In this document: positions 1-9,064 of the stretch, one piece after another
Numbering within the stretch: the first letter of the stretch is position 1
Layout of the letters: each line of letters begins with the position of its first letter
Source: Tenebrio molitor
Taxonomy: Eukaryota; Arthropoda; Insecta; Coleoptera; Tenebrionidae
Length of the DNA stretch: 64,000 bases
Direction of reading: 5' to 3'
NCBI RefSeq assembly: GCF_963966145.1
Contig: NC_091049.1
Coordinates: 5,580,001-5,644,000 of the forward strand
Translations under genes and position numbers: made by a program
Notes under the pieces: model-generated
The model's input: the letters and a program-made list of their open reading frames with translations, nothing else
What the model was told of the DNA's origin: nothing
The model's database searches: none

Positions 1-2
1 AT

Positions 3-359
3 GCTTTCGATGACCTGAAAAACTTGAAATTTCTAGATCTGCAAGGCAACAAGATCGAAACAATCGCACCTAACACGTTTAGGGGGTTGTTGCAACTGAA
101 AGTGTTGAATTTGAGCGAGAACAAATTGAAGAATCTGACCTGGAGCGAATTCGATGGGTTGAAAGCGCTCAGAGTGCTCTTTTTGGAGCACAATGACTTC
201 AACACCGTCAACGTAGACAAGCTGGTGGCTGGGGTTCCAGATTTGGAACGGATTTTCTTCAGTTACGATAAACTGACACCTGAAAGCAGGAAACGGGTCG
301 AGGAAACACTCCCCAAGTTTAACATCACGTTCATTTACACCGGAAAACCGACAGATTAG
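3..359 (+). CDS. Leucine-rich repeat protein, C-terminal part (5' end outside window)
   Basis: The reading frame is open from the first bases of the window (A-F-D-D-L-K-N-L...) to a TAG at 357-359, so this is the last exon or part of it, about 118 residues. About three and a half LRR units of the LxxLxLxxNxI/L type are visible (L-K-F-L-D-L-Q-G-N-K-I; L-K-V-L-N-L-S-E-N-K-L; L-R-V-L-F-L-E-H-N-D-F), each followed by a small F-x-G-L turn, the spacing of extracellular typical LRRs. The repeats stop about 40 residues before the end, and the tail (ending F-I-Y-T-G-K-P-T-D) has no transmembrane segment or GPI-type hydrophobic end, so the product may be secreted. The N-terminus and any signal peptide lie upstream of the window, and LRRs alone do not identify the family. 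An AATAAA signal follows 30 bp after the stop. Confidence 0.85.
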   Translation, partial: AFDDLKNLKFLDLQGNKIETIAPNTFRGLLQLKVLNLSENKLKNLTWSEFDGLKALRVLFLEHNDFNTVNVDKLVAGVPDLERIFFSYDKLTPESRKRVEETLPKFNITFIYTGKPTD

Positions 360-388
360 ATGTGATTCTTTGTAAAATAATTTTTGGA

Positions 389-394
389 AATAAA
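389..394 (+). terminator. Poly(A) signal of the LRR gene
   Basis: AATAAA 30 bp after the stop codon, followed within about 20-40 bp by a T-rich tract (413-427) that fits a downstream element. The 3' UTR would be very short, about 50 nt. Confidence 0.6.
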
Positions 395-680
395 GTTTCA
401 AATTCTGGTGATTTTTTGTTTTTTTTTGGGGAGCAGTGTCGCCAACCGCCGTTGACGTTTGTAGTTTTTGTGTGAAGGTTAAAACGTGTAAACAGAGATA
501 TTAAAGTACGTATTTGGATTTTAATCGGCGTCAATTGATGTAACAATTTAGACGGAATTTTAAATTGATTAGTTGGGGTCCTGGGGATGAGTCTGCGTCA
601 TTTGTAATTTAACCTTTGTGAAGGGTATGGTCATGGCTCGTTGTTAGCGGTGTTATTTTTAGTTTTAGTTTTGTTAAACA

Positions 681-2468
681 ATGGCCAAAGAGGAAGAAGA
701 TGACAAACTGCCCGACCAGGACGCTGCCAAAGAATTTTACGCCAAATACGAACCCAAAGAAATCCTAGGAAGGTGAGTTGCACGAGAGTGTTGAAGTTTG
801 GGGCTCAGTCGTGCTTCAGGGGGATAAGTTCGACGGTGCGGCGATGCATCGAGAAGGAGACGGGCAAGGCCTACGCTGCCAAAATAATCGATTTGAGCAA
901 CGACGGCGGCGAAGGGATCTCTGCGAAAGAGGCGACGAAGCAAGAAGTGGCGATCTTGAGGCACGTCGCGGGCCACCACTATATCAGTAAGTGTAACAGT
1001 CAGGTGCGGTTCAGACGTACGTCACGAGCGCGCAGTCGAATTGCAGGACGTGTTCGAATCCCCGACGTTCATTTTCTTGGTGTTCGAACTGTGCAAAAAC
1101 GGCGAACTCTTCGATTACCTCACGTCGGTGGTGACCCTCTCGGAGAAGAAAACCAGGTACATAATGCGCCAAGTGCTGGAAGGGGTGGCGCACGTGCACT
1201 CGCGAAGCATAGTCCACAGGGATCTGAAACCTGAGAACATCCTTCTGGATGACAACCTCAACGTCAAGATCACCGACTTCGGATTCGCCCGGAAGCTGGC
1301 CGAGGGGGAGCAAGTGCACGAGTTGTGCGGCACTCCGGGCTACCTGGCGCCTGAAACGCTCCGCTGCAACATGATGGAGGACGCGCCGGGGTACTCGTTC
1401 GAGGTGGACATGTAGGTTGATTGACTGTCGAGCGCGACTCATTGATTAATGTTTTTTTGTCACGACAGATGGGCCTGCGGGGTTATCATGTACACGTTGT
1501 GAGTATCGCACGGGAGGCGACACGCGAGGCTTGAAACTTGCCGTTTTAGATTGGTGGGGTGCCCGCCGTTTTGGCACAGGAAGCAGATGGTCATGTTGCG
1601 GAACATCATGGAGGGGAAGTACTCGTTCTCGTCGCCCGAATGGGCCGACATATCTGGTAAATAGAAACGCACAGAAACGTGCCAATATTTACGGCGTGTT
1701 TGTGACGCAGAACCTCCCAAGGACCTGATAAGGAGGTTGTTGGTGGTGGACCCAAAACAGAGGATTTCGATACAGGAGGCGCTGGCGCACCCGTTCTTCC
1801 ACACGATGGTAAGAGACGGTGCCGGCAGGTGGCGCTTTTATTTTTATTTGGTTTGATTAATACCGTCGTGTAAATAATGTACTGGTTGGTAGCTGTTGTG
1901 GTAATTTCTTTTCTAGCAACTGTGGGATCAGGACATCGGTCCGTTGAAACGCTCACTGCGAAAGAACAGTCGCAGATTCAGTAGAATTTCAGAGCTGGCT
2001 TTGGTAAAAACGAAACGTGTTGCCTGCCACTAACAATGTGTGCGTCTAAACTAACAATCTGTTGGATCGTGATCGTCTTTTATTTTATCCCATCGATTCC
2101 TACCGATCTGAACCGTGTTGATTTGCAGAAGTTGCAACAGCGCAAGTTCCACGCCAGGCAGAAGTTCCAGTGGGCCATCCTGGTGGTCAGAGCGATGGTG
2201 CGTCTGCAACGGTTGAAGTACACCCCCGAGCCCTTGAGTCTGGACACTGCCAGGACCGACCCTTACCGCATCAAACTGCTCAGAAAAGTGAGTCCGGTTC
2301 GATCGTCGTTCGTTTTTGACGCACTCGTTGCAGATCGTCGACGGTTGCGCCTTCCGCGTCTACGGCCACTGGGTGAAGAAAGGCGAGGGCCAAAACAGAG
2401 CCGCCCTCTTCGAAAACATGCCGAAGACCGAGCTGAAGCACATCTACGTTACCAACTTGAGCCGATAA
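681..2468 (+). CDS. PhKgamma: Phosphorylase b kinase gamma catalytic subunit
   Basis: Catalytic subunit of phosphorylase kinase, which phosphorylates glycogen phosphorylase to drive glycogen breakdown. Nine exons join in frame to 416 aa: 681-772, 820-986, 1036-1411, 1469-1498, 1550-1656, 1711-1808, 1917-2003, 2129-2287, 2334-2468. Seen: Gly-rich loop L-G-R-G-I-S-S-T-V (about 29-37), A-A-K lysine near 52, HRDLKPEN with Asp149, DFG Asp167, and Glu182 before C-G-T-P-G-Y-L-A-P-E. In rabbit PhK-gamma, Glu182 replaces the activating phosphosite, and here the numbering of Asp149, Asp167 and Glu182 is the same, so constitutive activity is expected. The kinase domain ends near residue 290. The remaining 126 residues contain the A-F-R-V-Y-G-H-W-V-K-K-G motif of the calmodulin-binding tail. 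All introns have GT/AG ends; most are about 50 bp. Exon 4 is only 30 nt. The ATG at 681 gives the usual acidic N-terminus. Very secure identification. Confidence 0.96.
1824..1836 (+). promoter_or_regulatory. CTCF-like motif in a PhKgamma intron
   Basis: GGCAGGTGGCGCT lies in the intron between PhKgamma exons 6 and 7. It contains AGGTGGCGC, the core of the published Drosophila CTCF motif. This is a motif match only; occupancy is unknown. Confidence 0.35.
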
Positions 2469-2705
2469 CGCACCCGGCGATTTTTAGTTTTAATTTAGAC
2501 CAATTTTAGTTTAGTTTGCAATGAAGTTTGACGGTGGTCACGTGACACGAGCTTGAACAAAAGGTAAATTAATTTTTTTCGTCCGTTGAAGCTTCTTTGA
2601 ATGTGATATGCGCAGAAGCAATCGATTTTTGTTTTACACTGTAGTGAATTTTATTATGTATTTAATTTTTTTGCCGTCCACACGTCACGGCAGACATGTA
2701 TTATC

Positions 2706-2711
2706 AATAAA
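2706..2711 (+). terminator. Poly(A) signal of PhKgamma
   Basis: AATAAA about 240 bp after the PhKgamma stop codon, the first canonical hexamer downstream of that gene, followed by a T/G-rich stretch. The 3' UTR would be about 250 nt. Confidence 0.55.
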
Positions 2712-2780
2712 CATTTATTATTTGTGAGCGAACGCTCTCTCGCCCCGTCACACACGATCCGCACGTTCTTTGCGGACCAT

Positions 2781-2890
2781 GCTGTACTTTGTGCAGTACA
2801 TCTGAATCGCGCTGTACTTTGTCCAGTACATTTGAAACACGCTGTACTTTATGCAGAATCACACTGCACTTTGTACAGGATCTGCACGCG
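2781..2890 (+). repeat. Tandem 30-bp hairpin repeat
   Basis: Two intact 30-bp copies (2781-2810, 2811-2840) start with GCTGTACTTTGT and are followed by a third copy shortened to about 22 bp and a fourth degenerate copy (ACTGCACTTTGTACAGGA, from about 2863). Each intact copy contains its own inverted repeat, TGTACT...AGTACA, so the array would fold into a row of small hairpins. It sits between the PhKgamma poly(A) signal and the zinc-finger gene. Confidence 0.7.
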
Positions 2891-3035
2891 GCCACGGTTT
2901 GTTTATTGTTGCGCAAAACGCATCATTCCGTTGCGCAATTACGGGATCGTCCACGTTTTGGCGTAAATCTCGCCTAGTTGAATTTTTTTTTTTCAAGTTG
3001 GCACCGCCGGTTGTCACTTGGGTTTGTAAACAGTT

Positions 3036-4419
3036 ATGTCGAATTTGTGCATCGTTTGTTTGAATGAGGATGCAAATTTGAAAAACCTGAGCGAAATCGA
3101 CGAACACGACGTCAGAATCGTGATAAAGTTGCGGAAATGTGTACCGGAAGTGGTAAGTGGACGCGTCACATTTTCAGGTTATGTTGACGACTTTGTCCCA
3201 GGAGTGGAAAATCGATTACGAGATATGCGTCACGTGCGTGGAACACCTGGAAAACGTGTGTGCCTTCCGCGACATGTGCATCAGGTCGTACTTGGCCCGG
3301 AAGGGAGGTGAGAAGCCGGCCGAGCTGGCCGAAGACAAAACCCTTTCGAACAACGACAGCGACGAGCGCAAGAGTGACAGCGACGACGAGAAGGTCGAGA
3401 GCGTAGAGTCGAATTTCGTGTGCTTCCACTGCGAGAAGAACTTCAAGGTGAAAAGTGTCCTGGAGGACCACATCAAGTACGAACACACGAGCAAGAAGAG
3501 CAGGAAGAATCGCGCGTGCGACCTGTGCGGCAAGGCGTACGCGTCCGAGAGCGCGTTGAAAAAACACAAGACGGTCTGCGGTAAGACCGAGAGCGACGTG
3601 AAAGAGGCGGAGGCCAAGCCGTACAACATCTGCGACGTGTGCGGCGCGTCGTTCGGCAACAAGTATCTCTTGAAGCGGCACATAAAGAACGTGCACGCCA
3701 CCGAGAAAAAGTTCAAGTGCGAGCTTTGCGACAGGAAGTTCGCGTCGCCCGTTTATCTGAACGCGCACAAGCGCTACCACACTGGGGAGAGAAAGCACAT
3801 CTGTTCGTTCTGCGGCAAAGGTTACATAACCGCCAGCGACCTGTACCACCACGAGAAGATTCACGCCAACAAGAGGGCCTACCGGTGCCAGGCGTGCCCC
3901 AAAGCGTTCAACACGTCGTCGGATTTGCACAAGCACAAAATCTGCGTGCACCTGGACCGGTCCCAGTGGAAGTACGAGTGCAGCTTTTGCCAGAGGAGGT
4001 TCCCGCTCAAGACCAACCTGGACACCCACACCAAGACCCACACGGGGGAACGGAACTTCTTGTGTCACCTGTGCGACAGGAAGTGCATCAACAGGTCGGT
4101 CCTGAAGAGACACATAGAGAGTCACTCGGTGGTGAAGTCGTTCAAGTGCAACTTGTGCCTACAGGGGTACAAGTACCAGAAGAGTTTGGACATTCACATG
4201 GTGAAGGCGCACGGGATCGGCGACGCGAAGATCCCCGAGAGGGTGAAGAAGTTCTTCTGCAGCGCGTGCCCCAAGAGCTATTTCGCCAACAACAAGTTGC
4301 AAAAACACATAAGGTCGCATACGGGAGAGAGGCCGTTCAGGTGTCCCGCTTGCGACAAATGTTTCATAGACAAGTCGTACATCAAACAGCATTTAAAGAC
4401 TGCACACAACGTGTTTTAA
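3036..4419 (+). CDS. ZAD-domain C2H2 zinc-finger protein, 11 fingers
   Basis: Putative nuclear DNA-binding protein of 444 aa from two exons, 3036-3152 and 3202-4419 (49-bp phase-0 intron, GTAAGT...CAG). I preferred the acceptor at 3201 over CAG at 3177 because the latter would leave a 25-bp intron and because V-P-E-V|E-W-K-I-D-Y-E-I-C restores the usual ZAD sequence. The ZAD spans about residues 4-75 with its zinc pairs C-I-V-C and C-V-T-C. An acidic/Ser linker with E-R-K-S-D-S-D-D-E follows, then fingers from about residue 111 to the C-terminus: F-V-C-F-H-C, R-A-C-D-L-C (C2HC variant ending H-K-T-V-C), Y-N-I-C-D-V-C, F-K-C-E-L-C, H-I-C-S-F-C, Y-R-C-Q-A-C, Y-E-C-S-F-C, F-L-C-H-L-C, F-K-C-N-L-C, F-F-C-S-A-C, F-R-C-P-A-C. 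TGE linkers join some fingers. The family is large and fast-evolving in insects, so I give no orthologue. Confidence 0.93.
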
Positions 4420-4432
4420 CAAAAGTGTATTT

Positions 4433-4438
4433 AATAAA
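4433..4438 (+). terminator. Poly(A) signal of the ZAD zinc-finger gene
   Basis: AATAAA 14 bp after the stop codon. The predicted cleavage site (about 10-30 nt downstream) falls in the same 50 bp as the 3' end of the opposing RPB9 gene. Confidence 0.7.
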
Positions 4439-4470
4439 TATTTACAGTACAAATGTTGCGGTTTTGTTGG

Positions 4471-4476
4471 TTTATT
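4471..4476 (-). terminator. RPB9 poly(A) signal overlapping its stop codon
   Basis: Read on the minus strand the end of the gene is GAA-TAA-ACC, so the TAA stop lies inside AATAAA. I see no other AATAAA on this strand down to about 4300, so the predicted 3' UTR is only about 15-30 nt. Confidence 0.55.
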
Positions 4477-5482
4477 CGGTCCACCGGTGGGCACAGAGGG
4501 GGTTCGTGCAGACGTAGTACAGTCGCATTTCTTCCTCGGCTCGCCGGGTTTGAGCTTGGAAGAACACCGCCTCTCTGTACAAAAATTGACACATTTAAGG
4601 CGTAGAGACGACTGGACACCATTTAAGTCGGATCGTGGCCGAAATTTACTTTACTTAACCTTGACGTACTGGCGCCAGACCCCGAGAGACAGATCCAGAC
4701 ATATCAAAGTTACTTTCATAATTTAATGTTTTGTTGGGTCATTCTTCAAGTCGTTTTTGAAGGTATTTTCGATGTGGGTGTACAAGACTTTTTGTTATAG
4801 TTTCAAGATTATTTCAAGTGTAAGTTAATCCTCAAAGTTGGCGTTCAAGAATCGATTGTGAACGCACCAATCATCAATCTCCAGATTTAAAACGCAAACA
4901 ACGCAAAAAGTGAGGTTAGATATAAACAGCTGATCCGTAATTAGTGGTGCGTTCACATTTCACAATCGAGGTGTTTCACGTGTTAATGAATTTGTGAGCC
5001 TTGGGCACCAGCACTGGGAGGTTAAGGAAAATAATTCGCGTATGAATCACGAGTAAAAGAATAATGCCTAACAAATGACTCACCTGTGATTGCATTCGGG
5101 GCAGTGATGGTCTTCAGTACGCGGGAGAGTAGGGTCCGAAATGACGTCTGCGACGATGTGGGTCAGTTCACTGCAAAAATCGCAAACTAGTACGAAGATC
5201 GTGTTTCAGACAATCCACACTCACTCTATTTCGTGCATAATTTTGTTGACATAAATACATTTGGAATCGGCGTGTTGCTTGTAGTCGCAATTTCTGCACG
5301 CGTACATCAAGATTTTGTTCTCTTTGTCTTCTTTGGGGTACAACATGTTGTTGCTGGAACAGCGGACGTGAGATTTTGAGGTTAGTTTTTTGAACGAGCA
5401 CGGTTTACCATTCCTGACAGAATCTGATCCCGACGAATCCGGGGCCCTCGCTGTGGGAATCGTACCCGGAAGGTTTCGACAT
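4472..5482 (-). CDS. RpII15: RNA polymerase II subunit RPB9
   Basis: Small zinc-ribbon subunit of Pol II, involved in start-site selection and transcription fidelity. Four minus-strand exons join to 130 aa: 5482-5409 (start codon 5482-5480), 5353-5225, 5170-5084, 4574-4472. Every junction is GT/AG and splits codons consistently (C25, D68, R97). The first zinc ribbon has C22/C25 (F-C-Q-E-C-N-N-M-L-Y-P) and C44/C47 (Y-A-C-R-N-C-D-Y-K-Q). The second has C91/C94 (H-H-C-P-E-C-N-H-R) and C119/C124 (Y-Y-V-C-T-N-P-L-C-A-H-R-W-T-E). The linker D-P-T-L-P-R-T-E-D is the family hallmark. Human RPB9 has 125 aa and Drosophila RpII15 about 129. The third intron (4575-5083) is long and carries a MITE remnant. 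The gene is convergent with the zinc-finger gene and divergent from Mnt. Confidence 0.97.
4832..4969. mobile_element. MITE family A, old copy in RPB9 intron 3
   Basis: Internal part of the recurrent MITE described at 16081 and elsewhere. The left arm has AAAGTTGGCGTTCAAGAATC and GATTGTGAACGCACCA; the right arm has its inverse, GTGGTGCGTTCACA and CACAATCGA. The middle shares GCAAACAACGCAAAAAGTGA and AACAGCTGATCCGT with other copies. The outermost TIR bases are eroded. Confidence 0.75.
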
Positions 5483-7500
5483 TTCTTTGTTGGCTTATGA
5501 TGGATATGAAGACACTGCACCGCACAACACTGAAAACACCGTCTCGTCGCGCGTCGGTAAACTAGAGAATGGCGGTCGATCGGTGAAAGTTCGACGAGTG
5601 ACGTTTCCGCCGGTCGTACCAACCCAATTTCTCCGGGTCGCGTAATTCGGCGAAGAAGCGAAATGCGCAATTTTGCGGCGAAAACGATGTCACTTCTGCA
5701 GCAATTAGACACGTGATAGAAAAAACGGGACAAATAAGTCGCGCGCGGCGGTGCCAGTTCGCACGCGCGCCTCGGCCGGCGGCTTCCTGGATCGCGTCGT
5801 CGATCGACGTTGGGCGTCGGAGGAAGGAAGAGGACGGCGGCGCGGCACGGACGGGCTCGGTTGCGTGGCCGGCCCCGGGCCTGGTCCGGCCGCCGCCGCG
5901 ATTTTCGGGCGATCCGGCAACGCCGCTCCTCTCGAGAAGTTCGCGGTAGCTCTGCGCAGCTGGTCCGCGCACCACACAAGCTGTGGGCACGCGGCCTCCA
6001 TCCCCACCCCCGGTTACGGCACGCCAGATAAGTTCTTTATTCCCTTCGTTCCGGTCACGTCGGCGAGGTCGCGTCCCCGAAGCCGCCCCAGCCGCCCTCC
6101 AGGTGCCCGCTCGCACAGCCCCGGCGAAGTCCGCGCCCCGCCGGAAGAGGCAGCGCCCCAGCCGCGATCCCGTCGAGTCGGCCAGGGAACAATCGAATCA
6201 CGCGCACTCCCATTGGTCGATACAGCCAAACACGCACGTGATGTGGCTCTTGTAGTACGAGTGGCGTTTGTTTTTCGGTTTAGCGTGCGCGTTCCCCATC
6301 GGAGGCGACCGTGGTGAGTGGACGACGCCGGAGCCCCGCGGATCAGGCCCCGGAGCCCCAACCAGAGGCGGTGAGTACTTCGGCGGCGGCCCCCTTCGGG
6401 GCTGCCGGCCGTTAGGGTGTATGCCGTTCGGGGCATTGTCCGGGCCACCTCGTGACGTTAGCATGTGCGTCGCTCCCATTGGCTGGCGCCCCCCTCCGCC
6501 CCCGGTGCCTTTGTTTACCGGGAGCGAGCCGCCACACGCACGACGACTCCCTTTAAACCGGCCCGAACGCCAAAATGCCCCAAAAACCCTCCGCGACAAC
6601 TTGTTCGTTGTGCGCGGCCCAGGTGACGTGATCCCTGCTCCGCCACCGACGGACACGTTGTCGGCAATAGTGCGACGTTGCCACGTACGTCCGTCTGCCG
6701 GAAACCTCGCCCGGCCGCCGCGCGTTCCTTCGCTGCCGTCCCCGGTCGGTACCCGACGGCTTCGCGGCCCCTCGAGGCGTCGACCGGACGCGCCCCACGT
6801 GTGCGCCGCCTCCCCAACCGATCGGGGGCCGACGCGCACGCGGCAACGTCGCGGCGCCGCTTGCCACGTGGAGCTGAGCCAGCTATCGCCGATTTTCGAG
6901 GGGCGTATTGGTCTAGGTCAGCCTAGGCTACGGGTGTGCGTCGTGCGTGAACGCATACCAAAACAAGTGACGGTGAAACCCGAACACATCCGAACCGCAA
7001 AAAACAAAAATCCGTTAGCGCAGGAACCGACCGCGTGCGACGATTTTTCTCAAAGAAACGAAAGCTATTCCTTTCTCTCGTGGAAATCGCTTCGGCGAAA
7101 AAAAAAAAGAAAAGCTGTTTCCCTGTCGGTCGACAAAAGTCCAATCCCATTCCAATCATCGACAATCCGATTTTCGATCGATTTCATCGATGTCCCAATT
7201 TTGTCGAGCACTACCAACATAAACAACACGACTGTTGTCACGAGAACGAATTTGAAACTATCGAAAAATCAACGCGGCCTAGGAAGCGAGAAGGACATCT
7301 TGTCAAACGTCAAACGTTTGACAGTTGGCGCGGCCACGTCGGGTGGTGTGACCGCGCGCGTCCGGCGACCGCGCCGCGACAGCTTTCCCGTCGTCGGGGC
7401 TCCCCTTCGGCCGTCCTGGCGCGGGGGGAAACCCGTCGGAATTCACACGTTGACAGTTCGCGGTGACAATGAGAATTGTGAAATTTTTCAGTGCGTCAAG
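5483..7500. promoter_or_regulatory. GC-rich divergent promoter region between RPB9 and Mnt
   Basis: About 2 kb between two divergent start codons, very rich in G+C and CpG from about 5,740 to 6,900 and around 7,330-7,440. Many open frames here in all directions reflect composition, and none resembles a protein. Seen: four CACGTG E-boxes (5710-5715, 6235-6240, 6796-6801, 6865-6870), CCAAT-type CATTGG at about 6211 and 6477, and possible splice donors GTGAGT at 6313 and 6371 that could end a non-coding first exon of Mnt. CpG-rich, TATA-less DNA fits two housekeeping promoters. The Mnt transcription start is not determinable here. Confidence 0.6.
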
Positions 7501-9064
7501 ATGAGCCTGAACACGCTAATCGAGGCAGCGAAGTTTCTCGAAATGCAGGAGAAGAAGGAGCAGGAGCAGCGCGCCGCCGAGGCGACCGCGTCGAAGACGT
7601 CGCCGGCGCAGCAGCAGAAGTCGCCTCGCGTGCCGACGGTGCTGATTGCCGCCTCCGAGATGGCGCCCAACTTGCTCACACTCGCCCAGGAGACGGTCAA
7701 GAAGCAGCCCCAAGCCGAACAGCAGCAGGTACGACATTTGCGAAATTCATTTCGTAACGCCAGCGAGTGTGCACGCGTTTTCATCGAATTCTTATCAGAT
7801 AAGGAAAATTTTGTGCGAACGACGACGTCGCAAGAGCCGCATTTACTAACATGCAAATCGCGCTAATTAGACTAAATAAATAATAACGATCTCGCTTAAC
7901 GGTACGAGCGGTGGACAGACAGCTCTCACCTGTCAAGGTGACAGTTTGTACAGTCGACGAGAAAAGTACCGGTCCGGTGTGGAGCTCACAGTGTACCGAA
8001 TTATGACATCTCTCGTTTACTCACTTTTTGCCAAGAAAAAAATTCAAAAATCGTTTTTGCAATATTTTCTTTTCTTCCCCAACTGTATCGTTCGATTGGT
8101 TCACCGTTCGTGCCGTTGGCGCTGCGCACCTTGACATTTGAAATGTGTTGTACTACATTTGCCGCTTGGCGGCGACGTTCAGGTGGTGTCGAGCACCGTG
8201 AACCACCCCCGGCAGCGCATCCTCCACAACAGCTTCGACATAATGAACCCCGTGGTGATGGACGATTCGAGCGGCGGCAGCGAAGTGAAGCGAAAACAGC
8301 CCCCGATGGTGTTCAGGGCCGGCACCAGGGAGGTGCACAACAAGCTGGAGAAGCACCGGAGGGCCCACCTGAAGGAGTGCTTCGACGTCCTGAAGAAGCA
8401 GCTGCCCCAGACGCAGGACGAGAAGAAGACGTCCAACTTGAGCATCCTCCACTCGGCCCTCAGGTGCATCCAGTCGCTGAAGAGGAAGGAACGGGAGTTG
8501 GAGCACGAGATGGAGAACCTGGCCAGGGAGAAGATAGCGGCGCAGCAGAGGCTGGCCCTGCTCAAGAAGGAGATCTCCTCCCACTACGACAACGTCGACT
8601 TCGCCAAGATCCTGCCGGAGTCGGTGCCGATGGCGGCGTCGCACTCGGCCCCGACGGACGACGTCAAGGTGGAGGCGGTCGCCGGACAGAACGGCGACAG
8701 GATCCAGATACCGCTGTTGCCGAACAAGACGCAGATCTCCATCGCGACCACGCAAGTGGGCACCATCAAGGAGGTGGTGACGCGAATCGAACGCCTCTTC
8801 GGGACTCGTCGTCTCAACGTGCTCTGGTTTCAGGTGGCCCAGCAGCCGGTCCAGACCACCGCCCTTTCGGTGCTCCCCGTCGGATACTCGGTCCCCCAGG
8901 GGTTGGTCCTGCAGAAGTTGATCGTCCCCAAGGGTCTCGGCGAGCTGACCCCCCTGGTCTCGACCCACTTCATCACTCAGCAGCAGATCAACGGCAAAGT
9001 CGTCCCGCTGGTCAACGCCCAGTACGTCGTCAAGCCGGTGGTCGTCGTCAGCAGACCCAGCTAG
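7501..9064 (+). CDS. Mnt: Max-binding repressor Mnt (bHLH-leucine zipper)
   Basis: Transcription factor that pairs with Max on CACGTG E-boxes and recruits Sin3 to oppose Myc. Exons: 7501-7728, 8183-8776, 8834-9064, giving 350 aa. The N-terminus M-S-L-N-T-L-I-E-A-A-K-F-L-E is the Sin3-interaction (SID) helix of MNT/MXD proteins and fixes the ATG. The bHLH starts near residue 123 with G-T-R-E-V-H-N-K-L-E-K-H-R-R, includes K-K-T-S-N-L-S-I-L and I-Q-S-L-K-R-K-E-R-E, and continues into a leucine zipper (E-H-E-M-E-N-L-A-R-E-K) to about residue 205. The basic-region H/E/R pattern supports E-box binding. The C-terminal 145 residues are V/Q/T-rich without a domain I recognise. The 57-bp segment 8777-8833 has GT/AG ends but is a multiple of three without a stop, so it may be retained (369 aa). 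Intron 1 is 454 bp. Confidence 0.94.

Noticed and set aside
3153..3177. 25-bp intron in the zinc-finger gene
   Set aside because: Too short for the spliceosome; the CAG at 3199-3201 gives a 49-bp intron and the expected ZAD sequence.
3166..4125. 319-codon minus-strand frame opposite the zinc-finger gene
   Set aside because: Antisense shadow of repeated Cys/His/Lys codons; the plus strand gives 11 well-formed fingers.
6268..7866. 532-codon plus-strand open frame reaching into Mnt
   Set aside because: Only the last part (from the ATG at 7501) matches Mnt. The upstream part is P/R/G-rich CpG-island translation, and the SID motif must sit at the protein start.
8153..8968. 271-codon minus-strand frame opposite Mnt
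   Set aside because: Leu/Val/Arg-rich antisense translation; no domain and no splice context.
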